A stretch of DNA of 64,000 nucleotides from contig NZ_CP046121.1 of the NCBI RefSeq assembly GCF_009707485.1, positions 3,100,001-3,164,000 on the forward strand, written 5' to 3'. Position 1 is the stretch's first letter; each line of letters begins with the position of its first letter. Shown here one piece after another: positions 54,476 through 63,876 of the stretch. The DNA is from Nostocoides sp. HKS02 (GTDB lineage Bacteria; Actinomycetota; Actinomycetes; Actinomycetales; Dermatophilaceae). The position numbers and the translations under genes were made by a program. The notes beneath the pieces are model-generated. The model made no database searches and had not been told where the DNA came from. It worked only from the letters and a program-made list of their open reading frames with translations.

Positions 54476-55981
54476 ATGGCAAAGCTCTCCACGCCCCTTC
54501 GCGTGACTCACCAGCCGACCGAGGTCGGCGGAATCGACCGCTTCTTCCAGATCACCGAGCGCGGCTCGACGCTCGGCCGCGAGATCCGCGGTGGACTCGT
54601 CACGTTCTTCACGATGGCCTACATCGTCGTGCTCAACCCGCTCATCATCGGCACCCAGCAGGACGCCAGCGGCAAGTTCCTCGGTGGCGGCAGCGTGGTC
54701 CACGCGATCACCTTGGTCGCCGCGGGTACGGCGCTGGTTGCCGGCGTCATGACGCTGCTCATGGGCGTGGTCGCCAACTTCCCGATCGCGCTCGCCACGG
54801 GCCTGGGCCTCAACGCGTTCGTGACCTTCGGCATCGCGAAGCTGCCCAACATGACGTGGGCCGACGCGATGGGGCTGGTCGTGATCGAGGGCGTGATCAT
54901 CACGATCCTCGTGCTCACCGGTTTCCGACAGGCGGTGTTCCGCGCCGTCCCCGCCGAGCTCAAGACGGCGATCTCCGTCGGCATCGGCCTGTTCATCGCG
55001 ATCATCGGGCTCGTCGACGCGGGGTTCGTGCGCAAGCCGGCGGGCGGCCCCGTGCCCGTCGAGCTGGGAATCGGTGGCTTCCTCAACGGCTGGCCGCTGC
55101 TCGTCTTCGTCGTCGGGCTGCTGTCGATCATCGTGATGATGGTCAAGCGGGTCCGGGGCGCGATCCTCTATGGCATCGTCGGCGCCACCGTCCTCGCGGT
55201 GGTCGTCGAGGCCATCGGCAAGATCGGGTCGCAGACCGACGCCACCGGCAAGGTCGTCAACCCAGCGGGCTGGGGCCTCAACGTTCCCAAGCTGCCCGAC
55301 ACGATCGTCGACGTCCCCAACTTCGGGTTGCTCGGCCACTTCAGCGTGCTCGGGTCCTTCTCGAAGATCGGCGTCGTGTCCGCGGTGCTGCTCGTCTTCA
55401 CCCTGCTGCTGGCCGACTTCTTCGACACCATGGGCACGATGGTCGCCATCGGCGCCGAGGCCGGGTTGCTCGACAAGGCCGGCAACCCGCCGAACTCCGA
55501 CAAGATCCTGCTCGTCGACTCCGTCGCCGCGATCGCTGGTGGCGCTGGCTCCGTCTCGTCCAACACCTCGTACATCGAGTCGGCCTCGGGCGTCGGTGAG
55601 GGCGCCCGCACCGGGCTGGCCTCGGTCGTCACGGGCGTCCTGTTCCTGCTCGCGACCTTCCTCGCACCACTCGTGAAGATCGTCCCGTACGAGGCAGCCA
55701 CGCCCGCCCTGGTCGTCGTCGGCTTTCTGATGATGCAGCAGGTCAAGGGCATCGACTGGGACGACCTCGAGGTCGCGATCCCGGCGTTCCTGACGATCGT
55801 GCTCATGCCGTTCACCTACTCGATCACGGCGGGCATCGGTGCGGGCTTCGTCGTCTACACGCTCATCAAGGTCGTCCGCGGCAAGTCCAGCGCCATCCAC
55901 CCGCTGCTCTGGGCGGTGTCCGGACTGTTCGTGATCTACTTCGCGATCGATCCCGTCAAGAGCCTGCTCGGGGTTCACTGA
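54476..55981 (+). CDS. NCS2-family purine permease (AzgA/PbuG-like)
   Basis: 501 residues, 12-14 membrane helices. 'GGLVTFFTMAYIVVLNPLII' at the N-terminus, 'ATGLGLNAFVTFGIAK', 'LLADFFDTMGTMVAIG' and 'SSNTSYIESASGVGEGARTG' (substrate-binding helix region) are AzgA-type hypoxanthine/adenine/guanine permease motifs. It imports purine bases by proton symport. It appears to be a single gene closed by a strong hairpin. Confidence 0.9.
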   Translation: MAKLSTPLRVTHQPTEVGGIDRFFQITERGSTLGREIRGGLVTFFTMAYIVVLNPLIIGTQQDASGKFLGGGSVVHAITLVAAGTALVAGVMTLLMGVVANFPIALATGLGLNAFVTFGIAKLPNMTWADAMGLVVIEGVIITILVLTGFRQAVFRAVPAELKTAISVGIGLFIAIIGLVDAGFVRKPAGGPVPVELGIGGFLNGWPLLVFVVGLLSIIVMMVKRVRGAILYGIVGATVLAVVVEAIGKIGSQTDATGKVVNPAGWGLNVPKLPDTIVDVPNFGLLGHFSVLGSFSKIGVVSAVLLVFTLLLADFFDTMGTMVAIGAEAGLLDKAGNPPNSDKILLVDSVAAIAGGAGSVSSNTSYIESASGVGEGARTGLASVVTGVLFLLATFLAPLVKIVPYEAATPALVVVGFLMMQQVKGIDWDDLEVAIPAFLTIVLMPFTYSITAGIGAGFVVYTLIKVVRGKSSAIHPLLWAVSGLFVIYFAIDPVKSLLGVH

Positions 55982-56015
55982 CCAGCTGCTGGGGCTGACC
56001 GCCCCCCGCCCCGCC

Positions 56016-56055
56016 CGTATGCCGCGTGGCCCCCGCCGGGGCCACGCGGCATACG
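56016..56055. terminator. terminator built from an inverted pair of the GTATGCCG octamer
   Basis: A perfect 18-bp stem, CGTATGCCGCGTGGCCCC and its complement, around a CGCC loop. The outer part of each arm is the frequent octamer GTATGCCG/CGGCATAC. No U-tract follows. It closes the permease gene. Confidence 0.85.
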
Positions 56056-56083
56056 TCTGGCGAGGGGATGGTTGCGTCACGAA

Positions 56084-56117
56084 ATACTTAGCACAGGTAA
56101 TGAGTTATGCTAAGTAT
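56084..56117. promoter_or_regulatory. MarR operator
   Basis: ATACTTAGCA at 56084-56093 and its exact reverse complement TGCTAAGTAT at 56108-56117, 14 nt apart, in a locally AT-rich stretch that also must hold the promoter. The MarR ATG is 17 nt downstream. It is an autoregulatory site for the MarR-MFS operon. Confidence 0.75.
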
Positions 56118-56133
56118 CAACAAGGAGACGCCC

Positions 56134-56601
56134 ATGACCCCATCGCCAACGCGCACCCGCCGCGCCATCGATGCTGGGCTCAGCCCCTCAGCGATCTCAG
56201 CCCTCGCGGGCGAGCTGCGTCTGGCCTGCATGCGGATCTCGCGACGAGTTCGGTTCGAGAGCACCGATGGCGTCGCGCCGCACCAGTTCTCGGTGCTGTC
56301 CCGCCTCGAGCAGACGCCCCGTACCCCTGGTGAGCTGGCCGAGATCGAAAAGGTGAGCGCGCCCAGCATGACCCGGACTGTCGCCGGACTCGTCGAGCGA
56401 GGACTCATCGCGCGCACCGACGACCCGGCCGACCGCCGACAGGTGATCCTCACGCTCACGCCGGAGGCCGTCACCCTGCTGCGCGACATCCGCCGCAAGC
56501 GCGACGCCTGGATGTCGGTCCGGGTCGGCCGCCTCTCGCCCCAGGAGCAGGACATCCTGCGTCAGGCCTCAGCGATCCTCACCCGGGTGGCCGCGGAGTG
56601 A
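56134..56601 (+). CDS. MarR-family transcriptional regulator
   Basis: About 155 residues. 'APHQFSVLSRLEQTPRTPGELAEIEKVSAPSMTRT' is cut here to its key parts: helix-turn-helix 'TPGELAEIEKVSAPSMTRTV', then 'GLVERGLIARTDDPADRRQV' (the wing with the DxRxx arginine motif) and 'LTLTPEAVTLL'. ATG at 56134 is chosen because AAGGAG is 8 nt upstream. An upstream ATG at 56107 lies inside the operator. It probably represses itself and the MFS gene until a drug-like ligand binds. Confidence 0.9.
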   Translation: MTPSPTRTRRAIDAGLSPSAISALAGELRLACMRISRRVRFESTDGVAPHQFSVLSRLEQTPRTPGELAEIEKVSAPSMTRTVAGLVERGLIARTDDPADRRQVILTLTPEAVTLLRDIRRKRDAWMSVRVGRLSPQEQDILRQASAILTRVAAE

Positions 56602-57896
56602 GCCCGACCTTCTCCTCGCTCAGCGTCCGCAGCTACCGCGTCTATGCCATGGGCGCGTTCGTGTCCAACATCGGCACCTGGATGGGTCGGGTGGCCCAGG
56701 ACTGGCTCGTGCTCACCGAGCTGACTCATCACTCGTCGACCGCCCTCGGCATCGTCACGGGGCTGCAGTTCCTGCCGTTCCTGCTGCTGGCGCCCTGGGC
56801 GGGCATGATCGCCGACCGCTACCCGAAGCGGGCCATCCTCGCGATCACCCAGACCTCGTTGGCGCTGTCCTCCCTCGTGCTCGGCCTGCTGGTCGTCACC
56901 GGCTCCGCCCACCTCTGGATGGTCTACGCCATCGCCCTGTTCACCGGATTGGTCACCGCCGTCGACAACCCGGCGCGACAGACCTTCGTCTCCGAGATGG
57001 TGCCGCACGACCGGCTCGCCAACGCCGTGTCGCTCAACAGCGCCTCGTTCAACGCCGGCCGACTGGTCGGCCCGGGCGTCGCCGGCCTCACCATCGCGGC
57101 GTTCGGCACCGGCTGGACCCTGCTGCTCAACACCGGCACGTTCGTCGCCGTGCTCTTTGCGCTCGCCTCGATCCGCCGAGACGACCTGCGACCGGCCCCG
57201 ATGCTCCGCCGAGGCAAGGGCGCGATCCGTGAGGGCGTCAGCTACGTCAGGACGCGACCGGACCTGCAGCTCGTCATGGCCCTGGTGTTCGTGCTCGGCA
57301 CGTTCGGGATGAACTTCCAGATCACCACGGCCCTGATGGCGACCAAGCTGTTCCACAAGGGTCCCCAGGAGTACGGCCTGCTCGGCTCGATCATGGCGAT
57401 CGGCTCACTGGCCGCGGCCCTGTTGTCCGCTCGGCGGGCCCGCCCGCGCCTGCGCGTGCTGCTCGTCGCCCTCGTGGGGTTCACGGTCTCGAGCGGCCTC
57501 GCTGCCCTCGCGCCGACCTACCCCCTGTTCGCGCTCGCCCTCATCCCGGTCGGCCTGTCGGCGCTCACCGCGCTGACCACGGCCAACGCGATGGTCCAGC
57601 TCAGCGTCGACCCGGCGATGCGGGGTCGGGTCATGGCGCTCTACATGGCGATCTTCATGGGTGGCACACCGCTCGGCGCCCCGGTCATCGGCTGGATCGG
57701 CGAGGTCTGGGGTCCGCGGTGGACCATCGGGATCGGGACGATCGCCGTGGGACTCATGCTGGTTGCCGTGTCCATCTGGATGGCCAGGCACGAGAATGTG
57801 CAGGTGAGCTACGAGTCCCAGCGGCGCCCGAGGATCCGCATCCGCACGGTCGCCCAGCCCACCGTCTCAGAGCCGATTCCCGAGGCGGTCCGGTGA
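56598..57896 (+). CDS. MFS exporter, EntS/DHA3-like
   Basis: 432 residues with about twelve helices. 'FVSNIGTWMGRVAQDWLVL', 'GMIADRYPKRAILAITQ', 'NPARQTFVSEMVPHDRLANA' and 'GRLVGPGVAGLTIAAFG' are the DHA3/EntS signature. Members export siderophores, macrolides or other small molecules. The GTG overlaps the marR stop as GTGA, and its own stop overlaps a 28-codon membrane peptide gene in the same way. Expression is likely derepressed by the MarR ligand. Confidence 0.87.
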   Translation: MSPTFSSLSVRSYRVYAMGAFVSNIGTWMGRVAQDWLVLTELTHHSSTALGIVTGLQFLPFLLLAPWAGMIADRYPKRAILAITQTSLALSSLVLGLLVVTGSAHLWMVYAIALFTGLVTAVDNPARQTFVSEMVPHDRLANAVSLNSASFNAGRLVGPGVAGLTIAAFGTGWTLLLNTGTFVAVLFALASIRRDDLRPAPMLRRGKGAIREGVSYVRTRPDLQLVMALVFVLGTFGMNFQITTALMATKLFHKGPQEYGLLGSIMAIGSLAAALLSARRARPRLRVLLVALVGFTVSSGLAALAPTYPLFALALIPVGLSALTALTTANAMVQLSVDPAMRGRVMALYMAIFMGGTPLGAPVIGWIGEVWGPRWTIGIGTIAVGLMLVAVSIWMARHENVQVSYESQRRPRIRIRTVAQPTVSEPIPEAVR

Positions 57897-57979
57897 CGCC
57901 GGTCTTCCGCCGTCGGGTGACGATCGCGGTGCTGGTGATCGTCGTGGCCGTTGCCGTCGTGGCGAGCATCCTGCACTGA
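57893..57979 (+). CDS. 28-residue single-helix membrane miniprotein
   Basis: Starts VTPVFRRRVTIAVLVIVVAV and continues AVVASILH: a short basic N-terminus, then one hydrophobic helix. GTG at 57893 overlaps the exporter's TGA as GTGA, the same coupling used throughout this operon, and a bidirectional terminator follows. This supports a real gene. It could be a small subunit that modulates the exporter. Length makes the call tentative. Confidence 0.55.
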   Translation: MTPVFRRRVTIAVLVIVVAVAVVASILH

Positions 57980-58035
57980 GTGGCCCTCCCGCCGTCCCGC
58001 GCCGGTCGTATGCCGGCCCGCGCCGGCCGAATGCC

Positions 58036-58095
58036 GAAGGCCCACCAGGAGGAGTACTGGTGGGCCTTCGTGGTAGCCGTGGGGGGGACGGCTAC
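58036..58095. terminator. tandem bidirectional terminators
   Basis: Hairpin 1: GAAGGCCCACCAG / CTGGTGGGCCTTC (58036-58048 and 58057-58069), 13-bp perfect stem. Hairpin 2: GGTAGCCGT / ACGGCTACC at 58072-58095, with a poly-G loop. They lie between the marR operon and the convergent transglycosylase gene. Confidence 0.8.
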
Positions 58096-58105
58096 CGGGG
58101 TGGGG

Positions 58106-59368
58106 TCAGAGTCTGACGCAGGTCTTCGTCAGGGCGTTGTACACGTAGGGAGTGGGGCAGGTCGGGATCTTGAGGGGCCCAACGAGCGTCGGGGTCGGCG
58201 CCGGCGTCGGCGTGGAGGACGGCGACGGGCTGGGTGCGGGGGTGGGTGTCGGGGTCGAGCCCCCGCCAGTCAGGCCGCCGGTGAGGCCTCCCACGACGCC
58301 GCCGACGACACCTCCGACGCTGGGGGCGGGGGGCGTGCTCCCGGATCCCGTTCCGGCTGCGCTCGTGCCGCCGCTGCCCGTCCCACTGCCGGGTGTGCCG
58401 GGCGCGGCGACGATGGTCTTCGAGCCCGAGCCCGCCGAGGGCTTGGCGGCCGGCTTGGTGCTCGACGCCGGCTGGCTCGCGACGGCCGGGTTGTACTGGG
58501 CCATCGTCTGCGGGTCACCCGAGGGCAGGAACGGACTGCCGTTGCGCTGGTCCGGGGTCAGTGCCGAGGCCGGCTCGACGGTGTAGCCGCCGCGGTAGCC
58601 CGCCGCGATGGCGAGCACTTCGGCGGCATACGCGTCGCTCTGGTTGTAACGCAGGACCGCCGAGCGCGCGCCGGAGTCGGTGCTGAGGTCGCCGGGGCCC
58701 GAGCAGAGGTACACGGCGGTCGCGGCTGCGGCATCCGAGATGTTCTGGGGGTCCTTCTTGCCGTCGCCGTTGGCGTCGACCCCGACGACCTGCCAGGTGC
58801 TCGGGATGAACTGCATCGGGCCCACCGCGCGGTCCCAGGTGGTGTCGTGGTCGTAGACGCCGTTGTCGGTGTCGTGGATGACAGCGGTGCTGTTAGCACC
58901 GTTGAGCGGGATGCCGAAGATGCCGGGCCGCACCGTGCTGTCCTTGTCGATGCCGTTGCCGCCGTACCGACCGTGGTTGGACTCGACCTTGCCGATGGCC
59001 GCGATGAGCGCCCAGTCGATCTTGCAGCCGGGGTCGGCCGCATCGACGAGGGAGGCTGCGCGCTGGTAGGCAGCGAGCGCCAGGGCGGGGATGCCGTTGG
59101 CGGTCATCGTGCTCGGCAGGGCGGCTGGTCCGGCGGCGAACGACGTCGCGGACTGCTCCGGCGGAGCGGGCAGCGGCGGGAGCGTGGGCGCCTCGGGCTG
59201 GGCGAGCGGCGCCGACGGCACGGTGACGAGGGGCTTGGAGTCGGCCACGACGTGGGTGCCGCCGGGAGTGACCCCGGTGGTGGCCAGGGCCACCCCGGCC
59301 CCGATCAGGGCGATGGCGGGCACGCCGGCGGCAATGGTGCGCCACGGCTGTCGCGTCACGGCTTTCAT
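58106..59368 (-). CDS. secreted lytic transglycosylase
   Basis: 420 residues. Signal anchor (about 12-32), Pro-rich linker, then a catalytic domain (about 95-265): 'IDWALIAAIGKVESNHGRYG' with the catalytic Glu, 'AVGPMQFIPSTWQVVGVDAN' and 'VLRYNQSDAYAAEVLAIAAGY' are MltB/SLT-type transglycosylase motifs. A possible calcium loop is 'DANGDGKKDP'. A long Gly/Ser/Thr/Pro-rich C-terminal half ends in 'CPTPYVYNALTKTCVRL' with two Cys. It cuts peptidoglycan during wall remodelling. The upstream leader was checked for a c-di-AMP riboswitch and none was convincing. Confidence 0.87.
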   Translation of the reverse strand: MKAVTRQPWRTIAAGVPAIALIGAGVALATTGVTPGGTHVVADSKPLVTVPSAPLAQPEAPTLPPLPAPPEQSATSFAAGPAALPSTMTANGIPALALAAYQRAASLVDAADPGCKIDWALIAAIGKVESNHGRYGGNGIDKDSTVRPGIFGIPLNGANSTAVIHDTDNGVYDHDTTWDRAVGPMQFIPSTWQVVGVDANGDGKKDPQNISDAAAATAVYLCSGPGDLSTDSGARSAVLRYNQSDAYAAEVLAIAAGYRGGYTVEPASALTPDQRNGSPFLPSGDPQTMAQYNPAVASQPASSTKPAAKPSAGSGSKTIVAAPGTPGSGTGSGGTSAAGTGSGSTPPAPSVGGVVGGVVGGLTGGLTGGGSTPTPTPAPSPSPSSTPTPAPTPTLVGPLKIPTCPTPYVYNALTKTCVRL

Positions 59369-59483
59369 GGTCTTGCTCCTCGACGTCGTTGTCCCACCCG
59401 GCAGGGATCACTGGGCTTAACGAGCAGATGAAGCCGAGGTTACGCGAGGGAGTGCCCGTAAAGGGCGCGAGGAGCGGGGACGA

Positions 59484-60783
<1,300 letters not shown>

Positions 60784-61776
60784 TCAGGCCGAGCGGCGTC
60801 TCCTGGCGCGCAGGATCGCCTCGTTGATCCGCGCTCGGACCAGACGCGCGTCGTCGGCCTCCGACCAGATGAACCGGACCACCTCACGCCCGCTATCCCG
60901 GAGCCGGTCCTCGCGCCACTTCTCCCTGGCCAGTGCCTGTCGCAGCTGTTCCGGCGTCGGGTTCGCCACGCCGCCGGCATACTTCGCGAGACCGTCGAAC
61001 TCGATGGCGACGGGGTGGTCGTCGAGCTCGAAGTCCACACGCCACTTCCGGCCCAGGAACGTCACCGGGATCTGCGGGGTGAAGCGGTACCCGAGCACTC
61101 GCATGGTGTGGGCCAACCGAGACTCACCGACGGACTCGTGTCGACCGTCCGCGTGGGCGAGAAGGCTCCGAACCCCAGGTATGCCGGGTGCGCCCGCATG
61201 TGCCCGGATGGCCGCCGCGAGCTCCTCGGTGGTGACGAGGCCCTGATGCAGGGCGTTGTCGGCGGCGACAAGGCTCTCCAAGGGCAGCGGCGCGACGCCG
61301 CGAGCGGGAGGCCGCAGTCCGACCTGGACCACGGCGGTTGCCAGAGGGACCGTCCTCAGTCCGCTTGGCGCGAGGACGGGAGGGAGTCCGACGGCCGGAT
61401 GCAGCATCGCGGCGGGGCGGTGACGCGAGTGGTCGTCCTCCGAGCGACACAGCTGGGCGACCCCGAGGTCCGATCGCCAGACCTCCACGTCGTGCAGCAC
61501 CAGCGCAGAGTGGTGGCTGGCCACAGCGCGCCCGGCAAACGACCGCAGCAGCGCGGCGACGAGCAGCCGGTGCTGCCGACGGGCCGACTCGAAGGAGTCC
61601 GCGCCCTCCCAAGGCGGCCGTTCGGCGCCGGGTGGGCATACGGCATACCACCCTCGGATGAGGCGGCGAACCGTGCCGGCCTTGACCAGCCGCCGCAGGT
61701 CGGAAGGGCCGAGTCCAAGGGCGGTGGCGTCGGCGGTCGACACCACGCCGTGCTTGGCCAAGTCGTGCAGTTCCAC
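60784..61776 (-). CDS. AbiEi-type winged-helix protein with C-terminal DUF559/Vsr-like endonuclease domain
   Basis: 330 residues. The N-terminal part ('HGVVSTADATALGLGPSDLRRLVKAG', trimmed: winged-helix with 'LIRGWYAVCPPG') is the AbiEi-type antitoxin domain. The C-terminal 110 residues ('ESVGESRLAHTMRVLGYRFT', 'WRVDFELDDHPVAIEFDGLA', 'REKWREDRLRDSGREVVRFI') are a PD-(D/E)xK nuclease of the DUF559/Vsr group, with Asp in 'VDFEL' and 'AIEFDG' as the second acidic block. No AbiEii toxin gene is adjacent. Start GTG at 61776; TTG at 61827 is possible. Hairpin modules flank it on both sides. Confidence 0.75.
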   Translation of the reverse strand: MELHDLAKHGVVSTADATALGLGPSDLRRLVKAGTVRRLIRGWYAVCPPGAERPPWEGADSFESARRQHRLLVAALLRSFAGRAVASHHSALVLHDVEVWRSDLGVAQLCRSEDDHSRHRPAAMLHPAVGLPPVLAPSGLRTVPLATAVVQVGLRPPARGVAPLPLESLVAADNALHQGLVTTEELAAAIRAHAGAPGIPGVRSLLAHADGRHESVGESRLAHTMRVLGYRFTPQIPVTFLGRKWRVDFELDDHPVAIEFDGLAKYAGGVANPTPEQLRQALAREKWREDRLRDSGREVVRFIWSEADDARLVRARINEAILRARRRRSA

Positions 61777-61854
61777 CTGTGCAGGGTGCCCGATTCGAGC
61801 GGGTGCGCGCTGAGGGCCTGTGGACAACCCGAAGTGGGCTAGCAGTCAGCAGAC

Positions 61855-61924
61855 GTTGCTGCCCCAGTGGTAGGCAGCACCATGGGTGCCGTGCAGCAAC
61901 CTCTGCAAGCAGAGGTTGCTGCAC
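61855..61924. repeat. right hairpin-repeat module flanking the AbiEi/DUF559-like gene
   Basis: Outer hairpin at 61891-61924: GTGCAGCAACCTCTGC, AA, GCAGAGGTTGCTGCAC, a perfect 16-bp stem. Inner hairpin: GTTGCTGCC (61855-61863) with GGCAGCAC (61873-61880), imperfect. It mirrors 60690-60760. Confidence 0.85.
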
Positions 61925-61943
61925 GACGGGCAGGGAGCCGCGG

Positions 61944-63041
61944 TCAGGCGCGGTAGCCGGCCACGGCCTCGAGGCCGCGGGGGGCCTCGCCGATGTAGCG
62001 CGCACTCGGTCGGATCAGCCGCCCCGTCTTCTTCTGCTCGAGGATGTGCGCCGACCAGCCAGCCGAGCGGGCACAGCTGAACATCGGGGTGAACATCGAG
62101 GCCGGGACCTCGGCGAAGTCGAGCAGTACCGCGGCCCAGAACTCGACGTTGGTCTCGAGCACGCGGTCAGGACGACGTTCGCGCAGCTCGGTCAGAGCCG
62201 CCTGCTCCAACGCGGCCGCCACCTCGTACCGCGGGGCGTCGAGGCGCTGGCAGGTCGCGCGCAGCACGCGGGCGCGCGGGTCCTCGGCGCGGTAGACCCG
62301 GTGCCCGAAGCCCATCAGGCGCTCGCCGCGGTCGAGGACTCCCTTGACGTATGCCGTGGCGTCGCCGGTCTCCTCGACGCCCTCGATCATGTGCAGCACG
62401 CGCGAGGGGGCGCCGCCGTGCAGCGGACCCGACATGGCGCCCACGGCACCGCTGAGGCAGGCCGCGACGTCGGCGCCGGTGGAGGCGATGACCCGGGCAG
62501 TGAAGGTCGACGCGTTCATGCCGTGCTCGGCGGCGCTCACCCAGTACGCGTCGACGGCCTCGACGTGCTTGGGGTCGGGTTCGCCGCGCCAGCGGATCAT
62601 GAACCGCTCGACGATGGTCTTGCCCTTGTCGACATCGCGCTGGGGCACCATGGGGCGCTCCTGCCCACGGGCCGACTGCGCCACGAAGGACAGAGCCATG
62701 ACCGAGGCGCGGGCGAGGTTGTCGCGGGCCTCCTCGGGCTCGATGTCGAGCAGCGGCTTGAACCCCCACAGGGGCGCCAGCTGGGCGAGGGCCGACTGCA
62801 CGTCGACGCGGACGTCACCGGAGTGCACCGGCAGCGGGAACGGCTCGGCCGGCGGCAGTCCTGGGTCGAACTCGTTGTCGACCAACAGGCCCCAGACCTG
62901 ACCGAACGCCACCCTGCCGACGAGGTCCTCGATGTTCACGCCGCGATAGCGCAGCGAGCCGCCTTCCTTGTCGGGTTCGGCGATCTCTGACTCGAAGGCG
63001 ATGACGCCCTCGAGTCCGGGCTTGAAGTCGCTGTCGGACAT
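61944..63041 (-). CDS. citA: citrate synthase 2 (citrate/methylcitrate synthase family)
   Basis: 365 residues. 'IAFESEIAEPDKEGGSLRYR', the catalytic His in 'VSAAEHGMNASTF', the second His in 'LMGFGHRVYRAEDPR', and Asp in 'FWAAVLLDFAEVP' are the citrate synthase triad. Also present are 'SGPLHGGAPSRVLHMI' and 'SARYIGEAP'. The shorter length fits the second, CitA-type citrate synthase of actinobacteria rather than GltA. It joins oxaloacetate and acetyl-CoA. Start ATG at 63041. Confidence 0.88.
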   Translation of the reverse strand: MSDSDFKPGLEGVIAFESEIAEPDKEGGSLRYRGVNIEDLVGRVAFGQVWGLLVDNEFDPGLPPAEPFPLPVHSGDVRVDVQSALAQLAPLWGFKPLLDIEPEEARDNLARASVMALSFVAQSARGQERPMVPQRDVDKGKTIVERFMIRWRGEPDPKHVEAVDAYWVSAAEHGMNASTFTARVIASTGADVAACLSGAVGAMSGPLHGGAPSRVLHMIEGVEETGDATAYVKGVLDRGERLMGFGHRVYRAEDPRARVLRATCQRLDAPRYEVAAALEQAALTELRERRPDRVLETNVEFWAAVLLDFAEVPASMFTPMFSCARSAGWSAHILEQKKTGRLIRPSARYIGEAPRGLEAVAGYRA

Positions 63042-63120
63042 CAGTGTCCTCTCGGCCTGGTCGTGAAGGAGGGCTGGTGCCCGATTCCTACTGGCGGGTT
63101 CATTCTGCCTTGTCGGGCTG

Positions 63121-63720
63121 ATGAGTCACCATTGCCGGGTGCTGAGAGCCGAGACCGACTACGACGCGGAGGTGCTGACGGGCGACCTTTCCGGTCAGTC
63201 GGCACCGCACGCCCGTTTCCTCGAGTGCACCTTCCAACGGTGCGACCTGTCGGACGTGAAGCTCACGCGGGCGCGCTTCGGCGATACCGGGCTGTATGCC
63301 GTGCACGGCGCGGGCCTGGACCTCGCCGAGTCCACGTGGCTGGACTGCGTGGTCCAGGGGGCGCGGCTCGGGGCCGTCCAGCTCTACGGCGCCGAGCTGC
63401 GTCGGGTGCGGTTCGAGGGCTGCAAGATCGAGTTCCTCAACCTGCGCGGCGCCACCCTGCTCGACTGCCAGTTTGTCGACTGCCAGTTGCTCGAGCCTGA
63501 CTTCTCCGAGGCGAGCCTGACGCAGGTCTCGTTCGAGGGGTCGCGGCTGGTGACGCCGGAGTTCGGCCGGGCGACGCTGCGCGACGTCGACCTCAGTGCG
63601 GCCGAGGTGGTCGGCCCCCGTGGGCTCACCGGGCTCAGGGGCGCCACGATCTCCTCACTGCAGCTCATCGACCTCGCGGCCGCGTTCGCCGCCGAGCTCG
63701 GCGTCATCGTCACCGACTAG
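63121..63720 (+). CDS. pentapeptide repeat protein
   Basis: 199 residues made largely of A(D/N)LxX-type repeats in a row: 'ARFLECTFQRCDLSDVKLTR', 'AELRRVRFEGCKIEFLNLRG', 'ATLLDCQFVDCQLLEPDF'. They form a right-handed quadrilateral beta-helix. MfpA/Qnr relatives mimic DNA and protect gyrase from quinolones; others have unknown roles. The sequence alone does not assign it to the gyrase group. Start ATG at 63121. Confidence 0.85.
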   Translation: MSHHCRVLRAETDYDAEVLTGDLSGQSAPHARFLECTFQRCDLSDVKLTRARFGDTGLYAVHGAGLDLAESTWLDCVVQGARLGAVQLYGAELRRVRFEGCKIEFLNLRGATLLDCQFVDCQLLEPDFSEASLTQVSFEGSRLVTPEFGRATLRDVDLSAAEVVGPRGLTGLRGATISSLQLIDLAAAFAAELGVIVTD

Positions 63721-63876
63721 GCAGGGGCCCAAGCGGCGTCGCCCTTTCCCCTTGGGTGGGGCTGCGTCATTTCCCGACCACTCGAACGTCTCGTCATACG
63801 AGCCCGCCTCCCACCCGAACCATCGCTCATCTGCTGTTCCTCGCGGGTTCGCCGGCGCTGTGCTGATGGAGGACCG

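Noticed and set aside
54431..56080. 549-codon minus-strand frame
   Set aside because: Antisense of the purine permease, highly charged and low complexity.
59369..59483. possible ydaO (c-di-AMP) riboswitch upstream of the transglycosylase gene
   Set aside because: Such riboswitches often precede wall-hydrolase genes in actinobacteria, but this leader is only about 115 nt and I could not find the expected conserved core.
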